A stretch of DNA of 64,000 nucleotides, from NCBI GenBank assembly GCA_947652605.1, contig CANTFG010000224.1, positions 186,001 through 250,000 of the forward strand, read 5' to 3'. Positions 1 to 11,535 of the stretch are shown one piece after another. Each line of letters opens with the position of its first letter. Positions within the stretch are counted from its first letter, which is position 1. The position numbers were made by a program, and so were the translations under genes. This stretch comes from Elmis aenea. Taxonomy: Eukaryota; Arthropoda; Insecta; Coleoptera; Elmidae. A model generated the notes under the pieces. That model was not told the origin of the DNA and did not search any database. It worked only from the letters and a program-made list of their open reading frames with translations.

Positions 1-171
1 TGGATAAACTGTTCCTGTGATATACAAATCAATAATTAAAATTGTTTAGAAATAGTCGCTCAAGGAACATATGTATTAACTAAAGCACGGTATTTTTAGG
101 AAATTATTAAAAATTAAAACCAGCTCATTGAAAGACATATGCAAAACAATTGTATTCATGTAAAGAGGCGA
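1..171 (+). repeat. Reference satellite monomer (phase 1-171)
   Basis: This first copy serves as the phase reference for other entries. It has about 48 G+C bases of 171 by hand count. Landmarks are: variable TTCG/TTAG core at 46-49 inside a CENP-B-box-like stretch (45-61); palindrome ACATATGT at 67-74; T5 tract at 92-96; A5 tract at 109-113; a second ACATATG at 135-141; palindrome ACAATTGT at 146-153. AATTGTTT (40-47) and AAACAATT (144-151) are inverted copies of each other. CpG sites lie at 57-58, 88-89 and 169-170, plus 48-49 in monomers with the TTCG core. The unit is divisible by three (57 codons), so any minus-strand frame without a stop repeats in phase. Confidence 0.95.
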
Positions 172-215
172 TGGATAAACTGTTTCTGTAATATACAAAT
201 CAATAATTAAAATTG

Positions 216-232
216 TTTCGAAATAGTCGCTC
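216..232 (+). promoter_or_regulatory. CENP-B-box-like motif (first instance, phase 45-61)
   Basis: The bases read TTTCGAAATAGTCGCTC. Against the essential CENP-B box pattern NTTCGNNNNANNCGGGN this matches TTCG, the central A and CG, and fails only at the last two G positions (C and T here), so 7 of 9 fixed positions agree. The same stretch recurs in every monomer, but the TTCG core is replaced by TTAG, TTCA or TCAG in many. In the first 20 monomers I count TTCG 7, TTAG 10, TTCA 2 and TCAG 1. A binding role is inference; chance resemblance or binding of another CENP-B-like (pogo-derived) protein are alternatives. Confidence 0.35.
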
Positions 233-3200
233 AAGGAACATATGTATGAACTAAAGCACGGTATTTTTTGGAAATCATTAAAAATTAAAACCAGCTCATT
301 GAAAGACATATGCAAAACAATTGTATTCATGTAAAGAGGCGATGGATAAACTGTTCCAGTGATATACAAATCAATAATTGAAATTGTTTCGAAATAGTCG
401 CTTAAGGAACATATGTATTAACTAAAGCACGGTATTTTTAGGAAATTATTAAAAATTAAAACCAGCTCTTTGAAAGACATATGCAAAACAATTGTATTCA
501 TGTAAAGAGGCGATGGATAAACTGTTCCTGTGATATACAAATCAATAATTAAAATTGTTTAGAAATAGTCGCTCAAGGAACATATGTATTAACTAAAGCA
601 CGGTATTTTTAAGACATTATTAAAAATTAAAACCAGCTCATTGAAAGACATATGCAAAACAATTGTATTCATGTAAAAAGGCGATGGATAAACTGTTCCT
701 GTCATATACAAATCAATAATTAAAATTGTTTAGAAATAGTCGCTCAAGGAACATATGTATTAACTAAAGCACTGTATTTTTAGGAAATTATTAAAAATTA
801 AAACCAGCTCATTGAAAGACATATGCAAAACAATTGTATTCATGTAAAGAGGCGATGGATAAACTGTTCCTGTGATATACAAATCAATAATTAAAATTGT
901 TTAGAAATAGTCGCTCAAGGAACATATGTATTAACTAAAGCACGGTATTTTTAGGAAATTATTAAAAATTAAAACCAGCTCATTGAAAGACATATGCAAA
1001 ACAATTGTATTCATGTAAAGAGGCGATGGATAAACTGTTTCTGTGATATACAAATCAATAATTAAAATTGTTTCGAAATAGTCGCTCAAGGAACATATGT
1101 ATTAACTAAAGCACGGTATTTTTAGGAAATTATTAAAAATTAAAACCAGCTCATTGAAAGACATATGCAAAACAATTGTATTCATGTAAAAAGGCGATGG
1201 ATAAACTGTTCCTGTCATATACAAATCAATAATTAAAATTGTTTAGAAATAGTCGCTCAAGGAACATATGTATTAACTAAAGCACTGTATTTTTAGGAAA
1301 TTATTAAAAATTAAAACCAGCTCATTGAAAGACATATGCAAAACAATTGTATTCATATAAAGAGGCGATGGATAAACTGTTCCTGTGATATACAAATCAA
1401 TAATTAAAATTGTTTCAAAATAGTCGCTCAAGGAACATATGTATTAACTAAAGCACGGTATTTTTAGGAAATTATTAAAAATTAAAACCAGCTCATTGAA
1501 AGACATATGCAAAACAATTGTATTCATGTAAAGATGCAAAGGATAAACTTGTCCTGTGATATACAAATCAATAATTAAAATTGTTTAGAAATAGTCGCTC
1601 AAGGAACATATGTATTAACTAAAGCACTGTATTTTTAGGAAATTATTAAAAATTAAAACCAGCTCATTGAAAGACATATGCAAAACAATTGTATTCATGT
1701 GAAGAGGCGATGGATAAACTGTTCCTGTGATATACAAATCAATAATTAAAATTGTTTAGAAATAGTCGCTCAAGGAACATATGTATTAACTAAAGCACGG
1801 TATTTTTAGGAAATTATTAAAAATTAAAACCAGCTCATTGAAAGACATATGCAAAACAATTGTATTCATGTAAAGAGGCGATGGATAAACTGTTTCTGTG
1901 ATATACAAATCAATAATTAAAATTGTTTCGAAATAGTCGCTCAAGGAACATATGTATGAACTAAAGCACGGTATTTTTTGGAAATCATTAAAAATTAAAA
2001 CCAGCTCATTGAAAGACATATGCAAAACAATTGTATTCATGTAAAGAGGCGATGGATAAACTGTTCCAGTGATATACAAATCAATAATTGAAATTGTTTC
2101 GAAATAGTCGCTTAAGGAACATATGTATTAACTTAAGCACGGTATTTTTAGGAAATTATTAAAAATTAAAACCAGCTCTTTGAAAGACATATGCAAAACA
2201 ATTGTATTCATGTAAAGAGGCGATGGATAAACTGTTCCTGTGATATACAAATCAATAATTAAAATTGTTCAGAAATAGTCGTTCAAGGAATATATGTATT
2301 AACTAAAGCACGGTATTTTTAGGAAATTATTAAAAATTAAAACCAGCTCATTGAAAGACATATGCAAAACAATTGTATTCATGTAAAGAAGCGATGGATA
2401 AACTGTTCCTGTGATATACAAATCAATAATTAAAATTGTTTAGAAATAGTCGCTCAAGGAACATATGTATTAACTAAAGCACGGTATTTTTAGGAAATTA
2501 TTAAAAATTAAAACCAGCTCATTGAAAGACATATGCAAAACAATTGTATTCATGTAAAGAGGCGATGGATAAACTGTTCCTGTGATATACAAATCAATAA
2601 TTAAAATTGTTTCGAAATAGTCGCTCAAGGAACATATGTATTAACTAAAGCACGGTATTTTTAAGACATTATTAAAAATTAAAACCAGCTCATTGAAAGA
2701 CATATGCAAAACAATTGTATTCATGTAAAAAGGCGATGGATAAACTGTTCCTGTGATATACAAATCAATAATTAAAATTGTTTAGAAATAGTCGCTCAAG
2801 GAACATATGTATTAACTAAAGCACGGTATTTTTAAGACATTATTAAAAATTAAAACCAGCTCATTGAAAGACATATGCAAAACAATTGTATTCATGTAAA
2901 AAGGCGATGGATAAACTGTTCCTGTCATATACAAATCAATAATTAAAATTGTTTAGAAATAGTCGCTCAAGAAACATATGTATTAACTAAAGCACTGTAT
3001 TTTTAGGAAATTATTAAAAATTAAAACCAGCTCATTGAAAGACATATGCAAAACAATTGTATTCATATAAAGAGGCGATGGATAAACTGTTCCTGTGATA
3101 TACAAATCAATAATTAAAATTGTTTCAAAATAGTCGCTCAAGGAACATATGTATTAACTAAAGCACGGTATTTTTAGGAAATTATTAAAAATTAAAACCA

Positions 3201-3391
3201 GCTCATTGAAAGACATATGCAAAACAATTGTATTCATGTAAAGATGCGAAGGATAAACTTGTCCTGTGATATACAAATCAATAATTAAAATTGTTTCGAA
3301 ATAGTCGCTCAAGGAACATATGTATTAACTAAAGCACGGTATTTTTAGGAAATTATTAAAAATTAAAACCAGCTCATTGAAAGACATATGC

Positions 3392-3405
3392 AATACAATT
3401 GTATT
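3392..3405. repeat. 14-bp perfect palindrome variant, first of ten
   Basis: A single A-to-T change turns the usual GCAAAACAATTG into GCAATACAATTG, giving the perfect palindrome AATACAATTGTATT. Other copies start at 7,328, 8,183, 10,064, 26,822, 34,175, 35,030, 42,041, 49,907 and 58,970. In every case the next monomer reads GAGACGATGG, so the variant travels as one haplotype of the type II cassette. A structural or binding role is not shown. Confidence 0.85.
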
Positions 3406-4008
3406 CATGTAAAGAGACGATGGATAAACTGTTTCTGTGATATACAAATCAATAATTAAAATTGTTTCGAAATAGTCGCTCAAGGAACATATGTATTAAC
3501 TAAAGCACGGTATTTTTAGGAAATTATTAAAAATTAAAACCAGCTCATTGAAAGATATATGCAAAACAATTGTATTCATGTAAAGAGGCGATGGATAAAC
3601 TGTTTCTGTGATATACAAATCAATAATTAAAATTGTTTCGAAATAGTCGCTCAAGGAACATATGTATTAACTAAAGCACGGTATTTTTAAGACATTATTA
3701 AAAATTAAAACCAGCTCATTGAAAGACATATGCAAAACAATTGTATTCATGTAAAAAGGCGATGGATAAACTGTTCCTGTCATATACAAATCAATAATTA
3801 AAATTGTTTAGAAATAGTCGCTCAAGGAACATATGTATTAACTAAAGCACTGTATTTTTAGGAAATTATTAAAAATTAAAACCAGCTCATTGAAAGACAT
3901 ATGCAAAACAATTGTATTCATGTAAAGAGGCGATGGATAAACTGTTCCTGTGATATACAAATCAATAATTAAAATTGTTTAGAAATAGTCGCTCAAGGAA
4001 CATATGTA

Positions 4009-4692
4009 TTAACTAAAGCACGGTATTTTTAGGAAATTATTAAAAATTAAAACCAGCTCATTGAAAGACATATGCAAAACAATTGTATTCATGTAAAGAG
4101 GCGATGGATAAACTGTTTCTGTGATATACAAATCAATAATTAAAATTGTTTCGAAATAGTCGCTCAAGGAACATATGTATGAACTAAAGCACGGTATTTT
4201 TTGGAAATCATTAAAAATTAAAACCAGCTCATTGAAAGACAAATGCAAAACAATTGTATTCATGTAAAGAGGCGATGGATAAACTGTTCCAGTGATATAC
4301 AAATCAATAATTGAAATTGTTTCGAAATAGTCGCTTAAGGAACATATGTATTAACTAAAGCACGGTATTTTTAGGAAATTATTAAAAATTAAAACCAGCT
4401 CTTTGAAAGACATATGCAAAACAATTGTATTCATGTAAAGAGGCGATGGATAAACTGTTCCTGTGATATACAAATCAATAATTAAAATTGTTTAGAAATA
4501 GTCGCTCAAGGAACATATGTATTAACTAAAGCACGGTATTTTTAAGACATTATTAAAAATTAAAACCAGCTCATTGAAAGACATATGCAAAACAATTGTA
4601 TTCATGTAAAAAGGCGATGGATAAACTGTTCCTGTCATATACAAATCAATAATTAAAATTGTTTAGAAATAGTCGCTCAAGGAACATATGTA
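4009..4692 (+). repeat. Four-monomer derivative of the 855-bp cassette
   Basis: Two cassette heads are 684 bp apart (4 monomers) instead of the usual 855 bp (5 monomers). The missing monomer is explained by the hybrid at 4,618-4,788, which carries the CCTGTCAT variant of the cassette's fifth monomer at its left and the CACGG (not CACTG) state of the first monomer at its right. An unequal exchange that deleted one unit is the simplest reading. Confidence 0.75.
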
Positions 4693-7080
4693 TTAACTAA
4701 AGCACGGTATTTTTAGGAAATTATTAAAAATTAAAACCAGCTCATTGAAAGACATATGCAAAACAATTGTATTCATGTAAAGAGGCGATGGATAAACTGT
4801 TTCTGTGATATACAAATCAATAATTAAAATTGTTTCGAAATAGTCGCTCAAGGAACATATGTATGAACTAAAGCACGGTATTTTTTGGAAATCATTAAAA
4901 ATTAAAACCAGCTCATTGAAAGACATATGCAAAACAATTGTATTCATGTAAAGAGGCGATGGATAAACTGTTCCAGTGATATACAAATCAATAATTGAAA
5001 TTGTTTCGAAATAGTCGCTTAAGGAACATATGTATTAACTAAAGCACGGTATTTTTAGGAAATTATTAAAAATTAAAACCAGCTCTTTGAAAGACATATG
5101 CAAAACAATTGTATTCATGTAAAGAGGCGATGGATAAACTGTTCCTGTGATATACAAATCAATAATTAAAATTGTTCAGAAATAGTCGCTCAAGGAATAT
5201 ATGTATTAACTAAAGCACGGTATTTTTAGGAAATTATTAAAAATTAAAACCAGCTCATTGAAAGACATATGCAAAACAATTGTATTCATGTAAAGAAGCG
5301 ATGGATAAACTGTTCCTGTGATATACAAATCAATAATTAAAATTGTTTAGAAATAGTCGCTCAAGGAACATATGTATTAACTAAAGCACGGTATTTTTAG
5401 GAAATTATTAAAAATTAAAACCAGCTCATTGAAAGACATATGCAAAACAATTGTATTCATGTAAAGAGGCGATGGATAAACTGTTTCTGTGATATACAAA
5501 TCAATAATTGAAATTGTTTCGAAATAGTCGCTTAAGGAACATATGTATTAACTAAAGCACGGTATTTTTAGGAAATTATTAAAAATTAAAACCAGCTCAT
5601 TGAAAGACATATGCAAAACAATTGTATTCATGTAAAGAGGCGATGGATAAACTGTTCCTGTGATATACAAATCAATAATTAAAATTGTTTCGAAATAGTC
5701 GCTCAAGGAACATATGTATTAACTAAAGCACGGTATTTTTAGGAAATTATTAAAAATTAAAACCAGCTCTTTGAAAGACATATGCAAAACAATTGTATAC
5801 ATGTAAAGAGGCGATAGATAAACTGTTCCTGTAATATACAAATCAATAATTAAAATTGTTTCGAAATAGTCGCTCAAGGAACATATGTATTAACTAAAGC
5901 ACGGTATTTTTAGAAAATTATTAAAAATTAAAACCAGCTCATTGAAAGACATATGCAAAACAATTGTATTCATGTAAAGAGGCGATGGATAAACTGTTCC
6001 TGTGATATACAAATCTATAATTAAAATTGTTTCGAAATAGTCGCTTAAGGAACATATGTATTAACTAAAGCACGGTATTTTTAGGAAATTATTAAAAATT
6101 AAAACCAGCTCATTGAAAGACATATGCAAAACAATTGTATTCATGTAAAGAGGCGATGGATAAACTGTTCCTGTGATATACAAATCAATATTTAAAATTG
6201 TTTAGAAATAGTCGCTCAAGAAACATATGTATTAACTAAAGCACGGTATTTTTAAGAAATTATTAAAAATTAAAACCAGCTCATTGAAAGACATATGCAA
6301 AACAATTGTATTCATGTAAAGAGGCGATGGATAAACTGTTCCTGTGATATACAAATCAATAATTAAAATTGTTTAGAAATAGTCGCTCAAGGAACATATG
6401 TATTAACTAAAGCACGGTATTTTTAGGAAATTATTAAAAATTAAAACCAGCTCATTGAAAGACATATGCAAAACAATTGTATTCATGTAAAGATGCGAAG
6501 GATAAACTTGTCCTGTGATATACAAATCAATAATTAAAATTGTTTAAAAATAGTCGCTCAAGGAACATATGTATTAACTAAAGCACGGTATTTTTAGGAA
6601 ATCATTAAAAATTAAAACCAGCGCATTGAAAGACATATGCAAAACAATTGTATTCATGTAAAGAGGCGATGGATAAACTGTTTCTGTGATATACAAATCA
6701 ATAATTAAAATTGTTTCGAAATAGTCGCTCAAGGAACATATGTATTAACTAAAGCACGGTATTTTTAGGAAATTATTAAAAATTAAAACCAGCTCATTGA
6801 AAGATATATGCAAAACAATTGTATTCATGTAAAGAGGCGATGGATAAACTGTTCCTGTGATATACCAATCAATAATTAAAATTGTTTAGAAATAGTCGCT
6901 CAAGGAACATATGTATTAACTAAAGCACGGTATTTTTAGGAAATTATTAAAAATTAAAACCAGCTCATTGAAAGACATATGCAAAACAATTGTATTCATA
7001 TAAAGAGGCGATGGATAAACTGTTCCTGTGATATACAAATCAATAATTAAAATTGTTTCAAAATAGTCGCTCAAGGAACA

Positions 7081-7086
7081 TATTAT
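7081..7086 (+). other. 3-bp insertion in one monomer
   Basis: The monomer reads CATATTATGTATT where others read CATATGTATT, a gain of three bases in the ACATATGT palindrome (phase 67-74). It shifts array phase by +3 for the rest of the window and is the only indel larger than 1 bp that I found. Confidence 0.9.
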
Positions 7087-7176
7087 GTATTAACTAAAGC
7101 ACGGTATTTTTAGGAAATTATTAAAAATTAAAACCAGCTCATTGAAAGACATATGCAAAACAATTGTATTCATGTA

Positions 7177-8031
7177 AAGATGCGAAGGATAAACTTGTCC
7201 TGTGATATACAAATCAATAATTAAAATTGTTTCGAAATAGTCGCTCAAGGAACATATGTATTAACTAAAGCACGGTATTTTTAGGAAATTATTAAAAATT
7301 AAAACCAGCTCATTGAAAGACATATGCAATACAATTGTATTCATGTAAAGAGACGATGGATAAACTGTTTCTGTGATATACAAATCAATAATTAAAATTG
7401 TTTCGAAATAGTCGCTCAAGGAACATATGTATTAACTAAAGCACGGTATTTTTAGGAAATTATTAAAAATTAAAACCAGCTCATTAAAAGATATATGCAA
7501 AACAATTGTATTCATGTAAAGAGGCGATGGATAAACTGTTCCTGTGATATACAAATCAATAATTAAAATTGTTTCGAAATAGTCGCTCAAGGAACATATG
7601 TATTAACTAAAGCACGGTATTTTTAAGACATTATTAAAAATTAAAACCAGCTCATTGAAAGACATATGCAAAACAATTGTATTCATGTAAAAAGGCGATG
7701 GATAAACTGTTCCTGTCATATACAAATCAATAATTAAAATTGTTTAGAAATAGTCGCTCAAGGAACATATGTATTAACTAAAGCACTGTATTTTTAGGAA
7801 ATTATTAAAAATTAAAACCAGCTCATTGAAAGACATATGCAAAACAATTGTATTCATATAAAGAGGCGATGGATAAACTGTTCCTGTGATATACAAATCA
7901 ATAATTAAAATTGTTTCAAAATAGTCGCTCAAGGAACATATGTATTAACTAAAGCACGGTATTTTTAGGAAATTATTAAAAATTAAAACCAGCTCATTGA
8001 AAGACATATGCAAAACAATTGTATTCATGTA
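7177..8031 (+). repeat. Type II five-monomer cassette (855 bp)
   Basis: The cassette runs between two AAGATGCGAAGG monomers exactly 855 bp apart. In order it holds: the AAGATGCGAAGG monomer with TTCG core; a GAGACGATGG monomer preceded by the 14-bp palindrome at 7,328; a monomer preceded by AGATATATG and carrying TAAGACATT; an AAAAAGGCG monomer with CCTGTCAT and CACTGTATT; and a CATATAAAG monomer with TTCA core. The same order recurs at 34,024-34,878, and its first four members recur at 3,241, 8,032, 9,913, 41,891, 49,757 and 58,820. Confidence 0.8.
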
Positions 8032-10680
8032 AAGATGCGAAGGATAAACTTGTCCTGTGATATACAAATCAATAATTAAAATTGTTTCGAAATAGTCGCT
8101 CAAGGAACATATGTATTAACTAAAGCACGGTATTTTTAGGAAATTATTAAAAATTAAAACCAGCTCATTGAAAGACATATGCAATACAATTGTATTCATG
8201 TAAAGAGACGATGGATAAACTGTTTCTGTGATATACAAATCAATAATTAAAATTGTTTCGAAATAGTCGCTCAAGGAACATATGTATTAACTAAAGCACG
8301 GTATTTTTAGGAAATTATTAAAAATTAAAACCAGCTCATTGAAAGATATATGCAAAACAATTGTATTCATGTAAAGAGGCGATGGATAAACTGTTCCTGT
8401 GATATACAAATCAATAATTAAAATTGTTTCGAAATAGTCGCTCAAGGAACATATGTATTAACTAAAGCACGGTATTTTTAAGACATTATTAAAAATTAAA
8501 ACCAGCTCATTGAAAGACATATGCAAAACAATTGTATTCATGTAAAAAGGCGATGGATAAACTGTTCCTGTCATATACAAATCAATAATTAAAATTGTTT
8601 AGAAATAGTCGCTCAAGGAACATATGTATTAACTAAAGCACTGTATTTTTAGGAAATTATTAAAAATTAAAACCAGCTCATTGAAAGACATATGCAAAAC
8701 AATTGTATTCATGTAAAGAGGCGATGGATAAACTGTTCCTGTGATATACAAATCAATAATTAAAATTGTTTAGAAATAGTCGCTCAAGGAACATATGTAT
8801 TAACTAAAGCACGGTATTTTTAGGAAATTATTAAAAATTAAAACCAGCTCATTGAAAGACATATGCAAAACAATTGTATTCATGTAAAGAGGCGATGGAT
8901 AAACTGTTTCTGTGATATACAAATCAATAATTAAAATTGTTTCGAAATAGTCGCTCAAGGAACATATGTATGAACTAAAGCACGGTATTTTTTGGAAATC
9001 ATTAAAAATTAAAACCAGCTCATTGAAAGACATATGCAAAACAATTGTATTCATGTAAAGAGGCGATGGATAAACTGTTCCAGTGATATACAAATCAATA
9101 ATTGAAATTGTTTCGAAATAGTCGCTTAAGGAACATATGTATTAACTAAAGCACGGTATTTTTAGGAAATTATTAAAAATTAAAACCAGCTCCTTGAAAG
9201 ACATATGCAAAACAATTGTATTCATGTAAAGAGGCGATGGATAAACTGTTCCTGTGATATACAAATTAATAATTAAAATTGTTTAGAAATAGTCGCTCAA
9301 GGAACATATGTATTAACTAAAGCACGGTATTTTTAAGACATTATTAAAAATTAAAACCAGCTCATTGAAAGACATATGCAAAACAATTGTATTCATGTAA
9401 AAAGGCGATGGATAAACTGTTCCTGTCATATACAAATCAATAATTAAAATTGTTTAGAAATAGTCGCTCAAGGAACATATGTATTAACTAAAGCACGGTA
9501 TTTTTAAGACATTATTAAAAATTAAAACCAGCTCATTGAAAGACATATGCAAAACAATTGTATTCATGTAAAAAGGCGATGGATAAACTGTTCCTGTCAT
9601 ATACAAATCAATAATTAAAATTGTTTAGAAATAGTCGCTCAAGGAACATATGTATTAACTAAAGCACTGTATTTTTAGGAAATTATTAAAAATTAAAACC
9701 AGCTCATTGAAAGACATATGCAAAACAATTGTATTCATATAAAGAGGCGATGGATAAACTGTTCCTGTGATATACAAATCAATAATTAAAATTGTTTCAA
9801 AATAGTCGCTCAAGGAACATATGTATTAACTAAAGCACGGTATTTTTAGGAAATTATTAAAAATTAAAACCAGCTCATTGAAAGACATATGCAAAACAAT
9901 TGTATTCATGTAAAGATGCGAAGGATAAACTTGTCCTGTGATATACAAATCAATAATTAAAATTGTTTCGAAATAGTCGCTCAAGGAACATATGTATTAA
10001 CTAAAGCACGGTATTTTTAGGAAATTATTAAAAATTAAAACCAGCTCATTGAAAGACATATGCAATACAATTGTATTCATGTAAAGAGACGATGGATAAA
10101 CTGTTTCTGTGATATACAAATCAATAATTAAAATTGTTTCGAAATAGTCGCTCAAGGAACATATGTATTAACTAAAGCACGGTATTTTTAGGAAATTATT
10201 AAAAATTAAAACCAGCTCATTGAAAGATATATGCAAAACAATTGTATTCATGTAAAGAGGCGATGGATAAACTGTTCCTGTGATATACAAATCAATAATT
10301 AAAATTGTTTCGAAATAGTCGCTCAAGGAACATATGTATTAACTAAAGCACGGTATTTTTAAGACATTATTAAAAATTAAAACCAGCTCATTGAAAGACA
10401 TATGCAAAACAATTGTATTCATGTAAAAAGGCGATGGATAAACTGTTCCTGTCATATACAAATCAATAATTAAAATTGTTTAGAAATAGTCGCTCAAGGA
10501 ACATATGTATTAACTAAAGCACTGTATTTTTAGGAAATTATTAAAAATTAAAACCAGCTCATTGAAAGACATATGCAAAACAATTGTATTCATGTAAAGA
10601 GGCGATGGATAAACTGTTCCTGTGATATACAAATCAATAATTAAAATTGTTTAGAAATAGTCGCTCAAGGAACATATGTA

Positions 10681-11535
10681 TTAACTAAAGCACGGTATTT
10701 TTAGGAAATTATTAAAAATTAAAACCAGCTCATTGAAAGACATATGCAAAACAATTGTATTCATGTAAAGAGGCGATGGATAAACTGTTTCTGTGATATA
10801 CAAATCAATAATTAAAATTGTTTCGAAATAGTCGCTCAAGGAACATATGTATGAACTAAAGCACGGTATTTTTTGGAAATCATTAAAAATTAAAACCAGC
10901 TCATTGAAAGACATATGCAAAACAATTGTATTCATGTAAAGAGGCGATGGATAAACTGTTCCAGTGATATACAAATCAATAATTGAAATTGTTTCGAAAT
11001 AGTCGCTTAAGGAACATATGTATTAACTAAAGCACGGTATTTTTAGGAAATTATTAAAAATTAAAACCAGCTCTTTGAAAGACATATGCAAAACAATTGT
11101 ATTCATGTAAAGAGGCGATGGATAAACTGTTCCTGTGATATACAAATCAATAATTAAAATTGTTTAGAAATAGTCGCTCAAGGAACATATGTATTAACTA
11201 AAGCACGGTATTTTTAAGACATTATTAAAAATTAAAACCAGCTCATTGAAAGACATATGCAAAACAATTGTATTCATGTAAAAAGGCGATGGATAAACTG
11301 TTCCTGTCATATACAAATCAATAATTAAAATTGTTTAGAAATAGTCGCTCAAGGAACATATGTATTAACTAAAGCACTGTATTTTTAGGAAATTATTAAA
11401 AATTAAAACCAGCTCATTGAAAGACATATGCAAAACAATTGTATTCATGTAAAGAGGCGATGGATAAACTGTTCCTGTGATATACAAATCAATAATTAAA
11501 ATTGTTTAGAAATAGTCGCTCAAGGAACATATGTA
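10681..11535 (+). repeat. Type I five-monomer cassette (855 bp)
   Basis: Five monomers, named here by diagnostic variants: A, near consensus; B, with TTTCTGTG, TTCG, GTATGAAC, TTTTTTGG and AATCATT; C, with CCAGTGAT, TTGAAATTG and GCTTAAGG, followed by GCTCTTTG; D, with TAAGACATT; E, with AAAAAGGCG, CCTGTCAT and CACTGTATT. The next A begins exactly 855 bp later. This order recurs at many sites listed separately. Confidence 0.85.

Larger units (their letters stand above)
1..10312 (+). repeat. Left mosaic domain of short higher-order repeats
   Basis: About 60 monomers without one dominant long period. Diagnostic monomers recur at several spacings: the TCAG marker monomer at 2,269 and 5,176 is 17 monomers apart (2,907 bp); the AAGATGCG monomers at 3,241 and 8,032 are 28 monomers plus 3 bp apart; those at 8,032 and 9,913 are 11 monomers apart (1,881 bp). 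Monomers carrying GTATGAAC (phase 73-80) sit at 244, 1,954, 4,177, 4,861 and 8,968. The block from about 4.69 to 7.0 kb recurs at about 27.44 to 29.8 kb (offset 22,746 bp, 133 monomers plus the local 3-bp insertion). The right edge is approximate. Confidence 0.8.

Noticed and set aside
21..40. TATA-like element GATATACAAATC as a promoter
   Set aside because: In a 72% A+T repeat such strings arise by chance, and there is no downstream gene or other promoter element to support it.
67..141. Ancestral sub-repeat based on ACATATG occurring twice (67-73 and 135-141) in each unit
   Set aside because: The flanks share only a few A-rich bases and the 68-bp spacing does not divide 171, so a half-unit origin is not supported.
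76..369. 97-codon open frame on the minus strand, recurring 27 times (for example at 76, 1,786, 10,681, 57,364 and 60,271)
   Set aside because: The frame is two satellite monomers read through. The unit is 57 codons long and most monomers carry a TAA in this frame (TTAAC at phase 76-80); only monomers with GTATGAAC lose it, so the frame runs on to the next stop. The protein is internally repeated at 57 residues, matches no family I know, has no promoter or ribosome-binding context, and its presence follows cassette type B exactly.
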